39,396 nucleotides of DNA from Ignavibacteriales bacterium (GTDB taxonomy: Bacteria; Bacteroidota; Ignavibacteria; Ignavibacteriales; Ignavibacteriaceae): positions 1-39,396 of the forward strand of contig JAAYVN010000089.1 of NCBI GenBank assembly GCA_012517155.1, written 5' to 3'. The translations under genes were made by a program, and so were the position numbers. Numbering within the stretch: the stretch's first letter is position 1; every line of letters begins with the position of its first letter. Below are positions 24,906 to 33,362 of this stretch, in pieces. A model generated the notes under the pieces. That model ran no database searches. It saw nothing but the letters and a program-made list of their open reading frames with translations, and had not been told where the DNA came from.

Positions 24906-26099
24906 ATGGAATGGATTATTCTTTTTCTCTGGTTAGCGATAATTAACGGAGGACTTGGCGGTCAGTACATCCTGAACTGGATGGGAAATCAGCCCAAGTA
25001 TGTTGGTAATCAGCCTGTTGGTGTTTCCGCAGGGGTTATGACCTGGTGGCGCGAAATCTCCAAGCTCCTTTGGGCTGCCGTGGCTGTGATTATTGAAATT
25101 GCCCGCGGCAAGGAACTCAAGTATTTCTGGCCCGGACGGATTTCAATGATCACTATTGTGATTTGCGCTTTCACGGGAGTTATTGAAAATATCGGCTTCT
25201 TCTATCTTCCCAGAAATTATTCCCCGCATCTCTATGCACCATACGTAAACCTCTATCTGGCAATGCTCCCGTTCTTCGGGAAATTCCTGTTTGATGCGCA
25301 GGTCAGAAAAGAACATTATATAGGTATATTTCTGGTGATTTCTGGACTTATAGTACCGCATATTCCTTGGGTGCTTGGTCATACGGTTGATGCAAATTCG
25401 GTACTTGACCTGAATGCAATAATCTGGATTATCATCATAAATTGTTGCCTCTGTTCACAACAGATTCTGAATAACAAAACCGTTCAGACTGCATTTAAGG
25501 GCGTGGGTCCAAACGCACTGGTTTTATGGCGGGAAATCTGGAAGCTTCTCTTTATAAGTTCATTCCTGCTCATTATTCCCCTGATCGCAACTTTGTTTCA
25601 GGTTCATACACCCGCTGAGATATCGAAAATTAAATTCGAAAAAGCTCTTACTCAGTTAGATGCCGAGGATCAGGAATTTATTAAACAATATTATACTGCC
25701 GATCAGGAAGTCTTCAGGATCGCCTCCAACCTTTCGGAAGAAACAGAAAGTAAAATAGAATCCGTCCTTAGGAAAACTGACCACAACGGATTTTTCTCTC
25801 TGTTTGAGGGAAGTCTCTTCCCCGATAACTGGTGGCCGATATTGTTCGTTGTGGCAGCTGGTCTGACCGGGTATATTTACAGTTTCGGATTCTTTAAACT
25901 TTCAAAATACTCCGCTCATTACTGGGTGCCTTATACCAACCTCTGGCTGGCTGTCCTCCCATTCGTTATGCTTGCCTTTGGTAAGGATGTTACACTTTAT
26001 CAGATCATCGGAGCAGTGATAGTTACTGCGGGACTTATCGTTGGTGTCTCTGACTACGGTCGTCATAAAGTTGAGGAGATTGAAAAAACCCATAAATAA
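24906..26099 (+). CDS. Duplicated DMT-like membrane protein with a hydrophilic insert
   Basis: A 397-residue polytopic protein with about ten membrane segments. It is an internal duplication. INGGLGGQYILNW (near 14) matches INCCLCSQQILNN (near 179), MTWWREISKLLW (near 45) matches LVLWREIWKLLF (near 208), and YSPHLYAPYVNLYLAMLPFF (near 102) matches YSAHYWVPYTNLWLAVLPFV (near 338). Two halves of about five helices are the plan of the drug/metabolite transporter (EamA) superfamily, so a small-molecule exporter or permease is inferred. Residues about 232-308 are a charged, probably helical insert found only in the second half. I do not recognise a named subfamily. It is preceded by a 100-nt AT-rich gap. 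Confidence 0.75.
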   Translation: MEWIILFLWLAIINGGLGGQYILNWMGNQPKYVGNQPVGVSAGVMTWWREISKLLWAAVAVIIEIARGKELKYFWPGRISMITIVICAFTGVIENIGFFYLPRNYSPHLYAPYVNLYLAMLPFFGKFLFDAQVRKEHYIGIFLVISGLIVPHIPWVLGHTVDANSVLDLNAIIWIIIINCCLCSQQILNNKTVQTAFKGVGPNALVLWREIWKLLFISSFLLIIPLIATLFQVHTPAEISKIKFEKALTQLDAEDQEFIKQYYTADQEVFRIASNLSEETESKIESVLRKTDHNGFFSLFEGSLFPDNWWPILFVVAAGLTGYIYSFGFFKLSKYSAHYWVPYTNLWLAVLPFVMLAFGKDVTLYQIIGAVIVTAGLIVGVSDYGRHKVEEIEKTHK

Positions 26100-26133
26100 T
26101 AAGGCTCTGTAACCGGGAATGATTTATTTATTT

Positions 26134-26187
26134 GCAAGGTGGATTGACGGTTCTGCGGCAGATCCGTTATGCATGGTTTTTCCTTGC
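26134..26187. promoter_or_regulatory. Nested dyad between the DMT-like and porin genes
   Basis: The outer arms GCAAGG (26134-26139) and CCTTGC (26182-26187) enclose a 21-bp near-palindrome at 26147-26167, ACGGTTCTG/CAGATCCGT, with one mismatch. No T-run follows, so an operator or leader structure for the porin gene is as likely as a weak terminator. The rest of the gap holds nothing else recognisable. Confidence 0.3.
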
Positions 26188-26252
26188 CGAACTTTCACTC
26201 TGCTTTGTCTTATTTATAAATATGAATTATGCCTGAGTGAATAATCTTTAAC

Positions 26253-26999
26253 ATGAAAGAAATGATTATGAAACGTCTCTTGTTAGTCATCTCGTTTTTA
26301 TTCCTTATCACAAATGTGCCAGCCCAGGAGGAATCCGGGTCAAAATTTAGCGCAGATGCCGGCGCTGAGCTTGTCAGCCGCTATATCTGGAGGGGCTTCG
26401 AGTGGGGGGGCAACTCCCCTGCAATTCAGCCGTTTTTCTCAATCTGCTACAATCTCTCGGATTATGGTATCCTTGAGTTTGGTGCCTGGGGCAACTATAT
26501 GTTCCAGGGGAGCTTCACAGAGAATGACTTTACTCTTAAATACTCCCTGCCTACTGAGAAATATGGCGTCTTCTCTTTGGGACTGACTGACTATTTGTTC
26601 CCCTATCTTAACGTCTCGATAAATAATTTTGAGGGGAACGGGGATGGTGCCCATACGCTCGACGTTACGCTGGAGTATGAAGGTCCGGAAGAGTTTCCTT
26701 TCAGCCTTCTCTTTTCCCAGCTTGCATACAACGATTATCCTGATTTCAAATCATTCTACACGGAACTCGGTTACAGTTTTACGATTTCCGAAATGACCAA
26801 CAAGCTCTTTTGCGGCGTGGCTTTGGGTCCCAGCGACTGGAATTCAGTCATGACCGATAAACCCGAGCTCATTAACCTCGGTTATGAAATAACAAAAGGG
26901 ATCCTCGTCTCTGAGGCTTATATGGCTTACGCATCGGCCGCATTTATAGTTAACTGGCATTTGAAGAGTTCTTACCTGGTCTTTAAACTTACTATATAA
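26253..26999 (+). CDS. TorF-like outer-membrane porin
   Basis: A protein of 248 residues from the ATG at 26253, or 243 from the ATG at 26268, which directly precedes the signal peptide KRLLLVISFLFLITNVPA and may be the real start. The mature protein opens FSADAGAELVSRYIWRGFEWGGNSPAIQP, the hallmark of the TorF/Gcw_chp putative porin family (a strand, then Tyr-x-Trp-Arg-Gly). It continues as alternating amphipathic strands rich in aromatic residues (GAWGNYMFQGSF, FSLGLTDYLFPYLNV, FKSFYTELGYSFTI) and ends in hydrophobic strands with a terminal KLTI. An outer-membrane beta-barrel is likely; the solute is unknown. Neither start has a convincing Shine-Dalgarno. ispG follows after 4 nt. Confidence 0.8.
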   Translation: MKEMIMKRLLLVISFLFLITNVPAQEESGSKFSADAGAELVSRYIWRGFEWGGNSPAIQPFFSICYNLSDYGILEFGAWGNYMFQGSFTENDFTLKYSLPTEKYGVFSLGLTDYLFPYLNVSINNFEGNGDGAHTLDVTLEYEGPEEFPFSLLFSQLAYNDYPDFKSFYTELGYSFTISEMTNKLFCGVALGPSDWNSVMTDKPELINLGYEITKGILVSEAYMAYASAAFIVNWHLKSSYLVFKLTI

Positions 27000-27003
27000 A
27001 AAG

Positions 27004-28956
27004 ATGACAAATAATAAGTTTTGCAATAGTGTACTAAATTATTCACGCCTTCTTACCCGTGAGGTTTTTATTGGTGACCTCCCCCTGGGTGCCGGAAATC
27101 CTATCCGCATCCAGTCAATGACCACTACCGATACCATGAACACAATCGCCACAGTCGAGCAGACTATCCGGATGGTTCAGGCAGGTTGTGAATATGTGAG
27201 GATTACTGCTCCCAGTATTAAAGAGGCGGAAAATCTCGGCGTGATTAAAAAGGAATGAAAGCAAAGGGGTTATTCAGTCCCCCTTATTGCCGATATTCAT
27301 TTTACTCCGAATGCCGCCGAACTTGCTGCACGCCTGGTTGAAAAGGTTCGGGTCAATCCCGGTAATTATGTTGACAAGAAGAGGTTTGAAACTCTGGAAT
27401 ATACGGACGCTGAGTACGAGGAAGAGATTGAGCGGATTAGAAAACGCTTTTCCCCGCTTGTTAAAATTTGTAGGGAATATGGTACCGCCATGCGTATCGG
27501 CACAAACCATGGCTCTTTGTCTGACCGTATTATGAGCAGATACGGCGACTCTCCTTCGGGAATGGTGGAATCAGCTCTGGAGTTCGTCAGGATTTGCCGT
27601 GATCTCGATTATCACAATATCGTCCTTTCAATGAAAGCAAGCAATACAAAAGTCATGGTGGAAGCCTACCGCCTTTTGGTTTACCGAATGAAGATAGAGG
27701 GGATGAATTATCCGCTACATCTTGGGGTTACTGAAGCCGGCGGGGGAGAGGATGGAAGAATCAAATCTGCTCTTGGAATCGGCACGCTGCTCGAAGATGG
27801 TCTGGGGGATACTATCCGCGTTTCGCTTACTGAAGACCCCGAGTTTGAGGTTCCTGTTGCTAGAGCGATCGTAAACCGCTATAAGCATCGCACCTCGGAA
27901 CCTGCACTCCCCGTCACGATTAATATTGGCACGATTAACAATTTTTCTCCCTTCGATTATCAGCGCCGGCAATGTGCGTCATTAGCCGGGATTGGCGGGG
28001 ACAACGTCCCCCGCGTTATTGCCGACTTCTCGGCTCATAGGGAACTCACCCTCGATGATCTGAAATCTGTTGGATACGAATATCATGAGCCAACGGATAA
28101 ATGGTATGTGAGTGATTCTGCTCCTGACTTTATTTTCCTCGGCACGTCGGAATGTAATATCCCTTTGCCCACTACCCTCCGGCTGATTGTCGATGCCCAC
28201 AAATTCCACTCCTTCACAGCTTTGGACAGCGTTAAGGTCTATCCATTTTACTCCTCTCCCGGTGAGTTTGCTAAGAGAGTGGAAACCGGAGCATTCTGCA
28301 ATTTTATTTATGTGGACGCTGCTGAAGCAACGGATGATTTTATTCAACAGCTCAAAAGGGATCATCAGGCAGTACTGGTCGTTGGTGCCAAAAGGGATCA
28401 CTGGCTTGCTACTGTTAGGAGTCTCTTTTTCCGCCTCCTTAATGAAGGACTTGATTTGCCGGTTGTTGTGAAGCGGGATTATCAGGCTCTTGACCAGGAA
28501 GATTTCGTACTCTATTCATCTACTGATTTTGGGGGACTGCTTGTGGATGGATTTGGTGACGGGGTTTGGTTAGCTCACAACAGCATGCTTAAATCCGACA
28601 TGAACAGGGTGACTTTTGGAATTCTCCAGGCAGCAAGAGTTAGAATATCCAAGACGGAATACATCGCCTGCCCATCCTGCGGACGCACACTCTTTGATTT
28701 GCAGGAGACCACTGAGATGATTAGGGTACATACAGAGCATCTGAAAGGGGTAAAAATTGCTATAATGGGATGCATCGTAAATGGTCCTGGGGAAATGGCG
28801 GACGCTGATTATGGATACGTCGGGAGCGGTCCCGGCAAGATAACTCTCTATAAAGGAAAGGAGATAATCAAACGAAACATAAACTCCGATGTGGCGGTTG
28901 ATCAACTGATTTCACTGATCAGGGAAGATGGGAAGTGGGTGGACAAGCAGAAATAA
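27004..28956 (+). pseudogene. ispG: 4-hydroxy-3-methylbut-2-enyl diphosphate synthase, long form, interrupted by an in-frame TGA
   Basis: IspG reduces MEcPP to HMBPP in the MEP isoprenoid pathway using a [4Fe-4S] cluster. The 650-codon frame has the long architecture of plants, Chlorobi and Bacteroidota: an N-terminal TIM barrel (TREVFIGDLPLGAGNPIRIQ, VRVNPGNYVDKKRF), an inserted second barrel-like domain (about residues 280-520), and the cluster domain with Cys556 and Cys559 in ACPSCGRTLF, then Cys590 and Glu597 in MGCIVNGPGEMADADYG. Codon 85 (27256-27258) is TGA. The same frame resumes at once with KQRGYSVPLIADIHF, so only one residue is lost; homologues have Leu there. The first in-frame restart is the ATG at 27490, which drops the VNPGN motif. 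Everything else looks intact and selected, so a recent nonsense change or a sequence error is most likely. Confidence 0.9.
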
Positions 28957-29087
28957 TTCTGGCTTAACGGGCGATAATTTATCACTGTGTCCGGTTTTTT
29001 TCGGCTTAATTTAATTATTTTACCCGGGGTTGGAGCAAGAAATAAAAAAGATTTGCGTATTTTCCCTGAAACTGTTATTTTTACAAT

Positions 29088-29174
29088 ATGAATGCAAAAA
29101 AATATCTGATTAGGAAACTACTAATTGTTACGCTCGGACAAACGAAAAAACTAGAACTTAAAAAAAGAAAATGA
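29088..29174 (+). CDS. Possible 28-residue basic peptide, or part of a small RNA
   Basis: An ATG-started frame encodes 28 residues, MNAKKYLIRKLLIVTL followed by a Lys-rich tail, and its TGA touches the first stem base of a strong terminator. Upstream, TTTG at 29052-29055 and TATTTTTA at 29076-29083 are 20 nt apart, close to the Bacteroidota TTTG-N19-TAnnTTTG promoter; transcription would start about at the ATG. The peptide could be real and leaderless, or the unit could be a ~120-nt small RNA with a chance frame. I cannot decide from sequence alone. Confidence 0.25.
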   Translation: MNAKKYLIRKLLIVTLGQTKKLELKKRK

Positions 29175-29208
29175 AATGCACCCCAAATAATAAGGTGCAT
29201 TTTTTTTT
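29174..29208 (+). terminator. Rho-independent terminator upstream of the Nif3-like gene
   Basis: AAATGCACC (29174-29182) pairs perfectly with GGTGCATTT (29194-29202) across an 11-nt loop, followed by continuing T to 29208. It could end transcription from the porin-ispG unit or from the short transcript proposed at 29088. A second, weaker dyad (CCTCGTCC with GGACGTGG, 29211-29233, one T-T mismatch) lies just before the next start codon. Confidence 0.9.
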
Positions 29209-29241
29209 GACCTCGTCCGTATTTAGGACGTGGCTTAAATT

Positions 29242-30372
29242 ATGAAGATAAACGAAATTCTTAAACATATTGAAGATTGGGCTCCGCCGGGGATTGCCTG
29301 GGATAAAGATAATCCCGGAATTCAGGTTGGATCTGCGGAGGCAAGAGCAAGGAATGTACTTATCTGCCTTGACCTCACCCGGGAGATTGTTAAGGAGGCG
29401 GTCTTAAACAAATGCAACTTAATTATCTCTCATCACCCCCTTATTTTTAACCCCATCCGAAAAATACAAATATCTGACGACCCAACTTCCCAACTTATCG
29501 AACTGCTCATTAAAAACAATATCACTCTTTATAGCGCCCACACTAATCTTGATTTTTCTAAAAATGGTGTTAGTTTTCAACTGGCAAAGACTCTTGGTCT
29601 CAAAAATATCAGTTTTCTTAAAGCCCTTGGGGAGAAGCTGGTTAAATTAGTGGTTTTTGTCCCTGAAGATAGTGTTGAAAAGGTTTCGGAGGCGTTATTC
29701 AGTTGTGGCGCCGGGATTATTGGCGAGTACACCGGCTGCAGTTTTAAAACCAGAGGAAAAGGTACTTTCCGACCGTCAGAATCAGCTAACCCCGCAATAG
29801 GTAAAAGAGGCAAGTTTGAAGAGGTGAATGAAATACGGCTTGAAGTAGTTGCAAATAGTTGGCAGGTTATGGGAATTGTTGACGCCATGAGAGATGCCCA
29901 TCCTTACGAGGAACCTGCTTATGATATTTATCCGATTAGGAATCCTTCCACTGAATTTGGATTTGGTGCGATTGGTGAATTGGAAGAAGGAAAATCAGAG
30001 AATGAGTTCCTCGATTTGGTATGTGCTAAATTGAATGCAAATGGGTTAAAGTTCTCCCCTTCAATAGGCAGGCAAATAAGAAAAGTAGCAGTTTGCGGCG
30101 GATCGGGAAGCGAACTTCTTGATCAGGCGATTGCGTGCGGAGCTGACGCTTTTTTAACTGCGGACGTCAGGTATCATACATACTTTGATGCACTTGGTAA
30201 GATTTTACTTATTGACGGTGGGCATTTTGAAACAGAGGTTCTTGTGTTCCCGGAATTAAAAAGATATATTCAAAAGTTTTTTAAAAGGGACAAAATTTCA
30301 GTGAAAGTATTGATATCAAAACATCTTCATAGTCCCGTAAAGGTTTATAATTATTCAAAAAGGAGTAAATAA
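29242..30372 (+). CDS. Nif3-like dinuclear metal centre protein (YqfO type)
   Basis: A 376-residue member of the COG0327 family, which forms toroidal hexamers with a di-metal site in each subunit; the cellular function remains unsettled. Metal ligands are seen in LIISHHPLIFNPIRKI (near residue 60), LYSAHTNLDFSKNG (near 96) and DGGHFETEV near the C-terminus (about residue 325). Residues about 130-235 form the inserted YqfO/CutA-like domain (VVFVPEDSVEKVSEALFSCGAGIIGEYTGCSF, in part) that makes this the long form; short forms such as E. coli YbgI lack it. The next gene starts 1 nt after its stop; pairing of this family with COG1579 zinc-ribbon proteins is common across bacteria. Confidence 0.93.
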   Translation: MKINEILKHIEDWAPPGIAWDKDNPGIQVGSAEARARNVLICLDLTREIVKEAVLNKCNLIISHHPLIFNPIRKIQISDDPTSQLIELLIKNNITLYSAHTNLDFSKNGVSFQLAKTLGLKNISFLKALGEKLVKLVVFVPEDSVEKVSEALFSCGAGIIGEYTGCSFKTRGKGTFRPSESANPAIGKRGKFEEVNEIRLEVVANSWQVMGIVDAMRDAHPYEEPAYDIYPIRNPSTEFGFGAIGELEEGKSENEFLDLVCAKLNANGLKFSPSIGRQIRKVAVCGGSGSELLDQAIACGADAFLTADVRYHTYFDALGKILLIDGGHFETEVLVFPELKRYIQKFFKRDKISVKVLISKHLHSPVKVYNYSKRSK

Positions 30373-30373
30373 A

Positions 30374-31096
30374 TTGGTTGAGAAACTAAAAACATTATAT
30401 AAATTGCAGCGGCTTGATTCACATCTTGATAAACTGGAGGAGCTGAGAGGTGACCTGCCATTAGCCGTTAAAGCTCTTGAAGAGAGACTAAACGATATGG
30501 AAAGAATACTGGAAGCCAAGCAGAAGGAAAAAGAAGACTCGGCAAAGAAACGGGAAAGCAATGACGATGAAATTCGCACACTGAGCGAAAACCAGAAGAA
30601 ATATAAGAGTCAACTATATTCTGTAAGGAACAACAAGGAATACGACGCACTTACTAAGGAAATTGACCATACTGATACGAAGATCAAGAAAATGGAAATG
30701 GAAAACGATGCTTTGGCAGATTTCAGTAAGCGTGTTGAAAATGAGATTGAGGAACTCACTCCCCTTATCGATAATCTCAAAGCAGAAATGAAAGAAAAGG
30801 AAGCAGACCTTAGAACCATTATCAAGGCAAACGAAAAAGAAGAAATAAAACTAAGGGAGATCAGGGCCAAAGTTGAAGTGAACGTAAAGAAACCTGATTA
30901 TTCGCAGTACATACGCATCAGGAAGGCGAAGAAGGGAACTGCCGTGTCCGTTGTAAAAAGGGGTTCATGCTCAGGATGTCACAATGTCGTTCCTGCTCAG
31001 CGTCAGCTTGAAATTAAGAAAAATAATAAACTCTACACCTGCGAGTACTGCGGCAGAATTCTGATCTCGGAGGATATTGCTAAAGAAAACGAATAA
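30374..31096 (+). CDS. C4-type zinc-ribbon coiled-coil protein (COG1579)
   Basis: A 240-residue protein whose first ~180 residues are a long charged coiled coil (LYKLQRLDSHLDKLEELRGD, NKEYDALTKEIDHTDTKIKK) and whose end is a zinc ribbon with four Cys: GSCSGCHNVVP (about 198 and 201) and LYTCEYCGRIL (about 222 and 225). This is the COG1579/DUF164 family, of uncertain cellular role, thought to act with RNA, ribosomes or protein secretion depending on the organism. The start codon is TTG, supported by AGGAG eight bases upstream. It follows the Nif3-like gene directly and precedes the RNase P RNA gene. Confidence 0.9.
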   Translation: MVEKLKTLYKLQRLDSHLDKLEELRGDLPLAVKALEERLNDMERILEAKQKEKEDSAKKRESNDDEIRTLSENQKKYKSQLYSVRNNKEYDALTKEIDHTDTKIKKMEMENDALADFSKRVENEIEELTPLIDNLKAEMKEKEADLRTIIKANEKEEIKLREIRAKVEVNVKKPDYSQYIRIRKAKKGTAVSVVKRGSCSGCHNVVPAQRQLEIKKNNKLYTCEYCGRILISEDIAKENE

Positions 31097-31191
31097 AATC
31101 TGTTCAATTTCTGACTGAATTTATTATATTGTGATCAGTTAATTAATTTTTTTCGTTTTTACGGAAAACATTTAAAAATTTTAATAAAAAA

Positions 31192-31197
31192 TATAAG
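31192..31197 (+). promoter_or_regulatory. Possible -10 element for RNase P RNA
   Basis: TATAAG lies about eight bases before the predicted 5' end of the RNA, the right distance for a -10 hexamer. The region upstream is extremely AT-rich and I see no clear -35 or -33 element. Confidence 0.3.
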
Positions 31198-31204
31198 ATC
31201 ATTT

Positions 31205-31612
31205 AGTTGCGAATGGGCAATTGCCGGATGTGAATCCGGAGGAAAGTCCGAACTCCACAGAACAGAGTGCCGGGTAACGCCCGGGCAGCAATTGGGTAAC
31301 CGGTTGTTGACTGACAGTACCACAGAAAAAATACCGTCCCGTTAATCGGGATAAGGGTGAAAAGGCAGGGTAAGAGCCTACCGCTGCTGCAGTAATGCAG
31401 GAGGTCCTTCAATGGAGTCCCCCATGGGATCATGGTAAACCACACTCGGAGCAAGATCAAATAGGAGTATTATTTCCTCAAGGAAACGCAGTGGTTCGCT
31501 GTGATTAATACTCGGGTAGATTGCTTAATCCTTTCAGTAATGAAAGGATAAGATAAATAATTGCCGGCTCCGGTTTTCCGGAGCTACAGAATTCGGCTTA
31601 TAGTTCGCAGCT
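31205..31612 (+). ncRNA. rnpB: RNase P RNA, bacterial class A
   Basis: The catalytic RNA that trims 5' leaders from pre-tRNAs. Universally conserved core segments occur in order: GGAGGAAAGTCCGAACTCC (31238-31256), AGGGTGAAAAGG near 31353, GGTAAGAGCCTACCG near 31369, AAACCACACTCGGAGCAAGA near 31437 followed by CAAATAGG, GGTAGATTGCTT near 31515 and ACAGAATTCGGCTTATAG near 31586. The ends form helix P1: AGTTGCGAA (31205-31213) pairs with TTCGCAGCT (31604-31612) with one G-T pair. The length of about 408 nt is typical of type A. Exact ends may differ by a few bases. It sits between the zinc-ribbon gene and recJ. Confidence 0.96.
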
Positions 31613-31635
31613 AAATTTCTTCAGAAAATCATTCT

Positions 31636-33345
31636 ATGCAAGAAAAAATATGGAACATCAAAGAAGTTGATGACCTTTCTGAGGTGATTTATCTGGCTGA
31701 TTCCCTTAATGTCTCGGAGCCATTAGCAAAGCTCCTTGTCATGAGAGGAATTAAAACCTTTTCCCAGGCTAAGTCCTTTTTCAGACCTTCCCTCGATTCT
31801 CTTTACGATCCCTTCATTATGGATGGAATGTCCTTAGCTACTCAACGGGTGATTGATGCTTTGACTAATAAACAGAAAATTGTGGTTTACGGGGATTATG
31901 ATGTCGATGGCACGTGTTCTACTGCTTTATTGGTAATGTTTCTTAAGGAACTTGGAGCAGATGTCGAATACTATATCCCGAACAGAGTTAAAGAGGGTTA
32001 TGGAATAACTGCTTTGGGAATTAATCTGGCAAAATCAGTCAATACTTCTCTCATGATTTCGGTCGATTGCGGAATAACCGCAAATGAAGAGGTTAAGTAT
32101 GCAAATTCTCTCGGTATTGATTTTATTATTTGCGATCATCACCAGCCTAAAGATCAATTGCCGGAGGCTCTGGCGATTCTTGATCCCCTTAAACCATCCT
32201 GCAATTATCCCTTTAAGTATCTTTCGGGAGCAGGAGTCGCTTTTAAGTTGGCTCAGGGAATAAGCGATCGGATAGGAAAGAAGGATCTTCCTTTGAAATA
32301 TCTGGATCTTGTTGCCTTGGCCGGAGCGGCAGATATTGTTCCTCTTATTGATGAAAACCGGATACTGGTGAAGGAAGGAATTGACCAGATTAATCATAGC
32401 CCCAGAGCTGGTATCGCATCGCTTATTCGCTGGAGCGGGATGGAACCCGGAAATCTCTCCAGCGGACACATTGTCTTCACACTTGCACCAAGAATTAATG
32501 CCGTTGGACGGCTTGGTGATGCCAATATAGCCGTGAAACTGCTTATGACCACATCCTCGGCTGAAGCCGAAAATCTTGCAGGTATCCTGGATCACGAAAA
32601 CCGAGAAAGAAGGAAGATAGATGAGGATACGTTAAATGCTGCGATTAGTATTGTCGAAAACAAAATTGATTTGAATGATAGTCTTGGAATAGTCCTTCAT
32701 GAGGAAGGTTGGCACCCGGGTGTTATTGGGATTGTAGCTTCCAGACTTGTCGAGAAGTTCTACCGCCCGACAATAATGCTGACAACAATTGATGGGGTTG
32801 CCAAAGGTTCAGCACGCAGTATTTCTCAATTCAATATGTACGATGCTTTGAAAGAGTGTGAGGATCTTTTGATTCACTACGGCGGTCATCAGGCTGCGGC
32901 AGGCTTGGCTGTTGAGATAGATAAACTGGGCGAATTCCGTGAACGCTTTAATGAGATTGTCCGCGAAAAATTCAAAAACGAAGAGCCCAAACCATATATA
33001 GATATCGATACAAAAATCAGAATGGCAGAACTGACACCCAAATTCAGACGAATAGTTGATCAGTTTGCACCTTTTGGTCCCGGTAATCTTAGACCAACTT
33101 TCCTCTCTGAGAATGTCGAAATCGTAGGCACCCCGCGACTACTGAGCGGAAAGCATATTGCTTTTGTAATCCGCCAGCATGGATGTGAAAAGGTTTTCGA
33201 TTGTATCGCGTTTAATTTTAGCGAATACTGGGAGAGTTTATCAACTCATCGAAGTACAATAGATATTGTCTTTGGAATGGATAATATGCAAAGGGATGGG
33301 AAAATCTATCCCCAGTTCAGGATTAAGGATATTAAGATAAATTAA
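31636..33345 (+). CDS. recJ: Single-stranded-DNA-specific 5'-3' exonuclease RecJ
   Basis: A 569-residue DHH-family exonuclease used in recombination and mismatch or base-excision repair. Metal-binding motifs appear in order: VVYGDYDVDGTCSTALL (near residue 85), MISVDCGITANEE (near 138), FIICDHHQPKDQLP (DHH near 167), GAADIVPL (near 232), and the DHHA1 domain motif HYGGHQAAAGLAVE (near 415). The C-terminal OB-like domain follows (FAPFGPGNLRPTFLSENV). The length is normal. The ATG starts 23 nt after the P1 strand of RNase P RNA, so a promoter within or before rnpB may serve both. It opens the recJ-yebC-ruvC-ruvA run. Confidence 0.97.
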   Translation: MQEKIWNIKEVDDLSEVIYLADSLNVSEPLAKLLVMRGIKTFSQAKSFFRPSLDSLYDPFIMDGMSLATQRVIDALTNKQKIVVYGDYDVDGTCSTALLVMFLKELGADVEYYIPNRVKEGYGITALGINLAKSVNTSLMISVDCGITANEEVKYANSLGIDFIICDHHQPKDQLPEALAILDPLKPSCNYPFKYLSGAGVAFKLAQGISDRIGKKDLPLKYLDLVALAGAADIVPLIDENRILVKEGIDQINHSPRAGIASLIRWSGMEPGNLSSGHIVFTLAPRINAVGRLGDANIAVKLLMTTSSAEAENLAGILDHENRERRKIDEDTLNAAISIVENKIDLNDSLGIVLHEEGWHPGVIGIVASRLVEKFYRPTIMLTTIDGVAKGSARSISQFNMYDALKECEDLLIHYGGHQAAAGLAVEIDKLGEFRERFNEIVREKFKNEEPKPYIDIDTKIRMAELTPKFRRIVDQFAPFGPGNLRPTFLSENVEIVGTPRLLSGKHIAFVIRQHGCEKVFDCIAFNFSEYWESLSTHRSTIDIVFGMDNMQRDGKIYPQFRIKDIKIN

Positions 33346-33362
33346 TTTACAGGAGTTGAAAG

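Noticed and set aside
27256-27258. Selenocysteine or alternative-code reading of the TGA in ispG
   Set aside because: The aligned residue is Leu, not Cys. TGA ends several neighbouring genes, so it is not a general sense codon, and I saw no obvious SECIS-like hairpin immediately after it.
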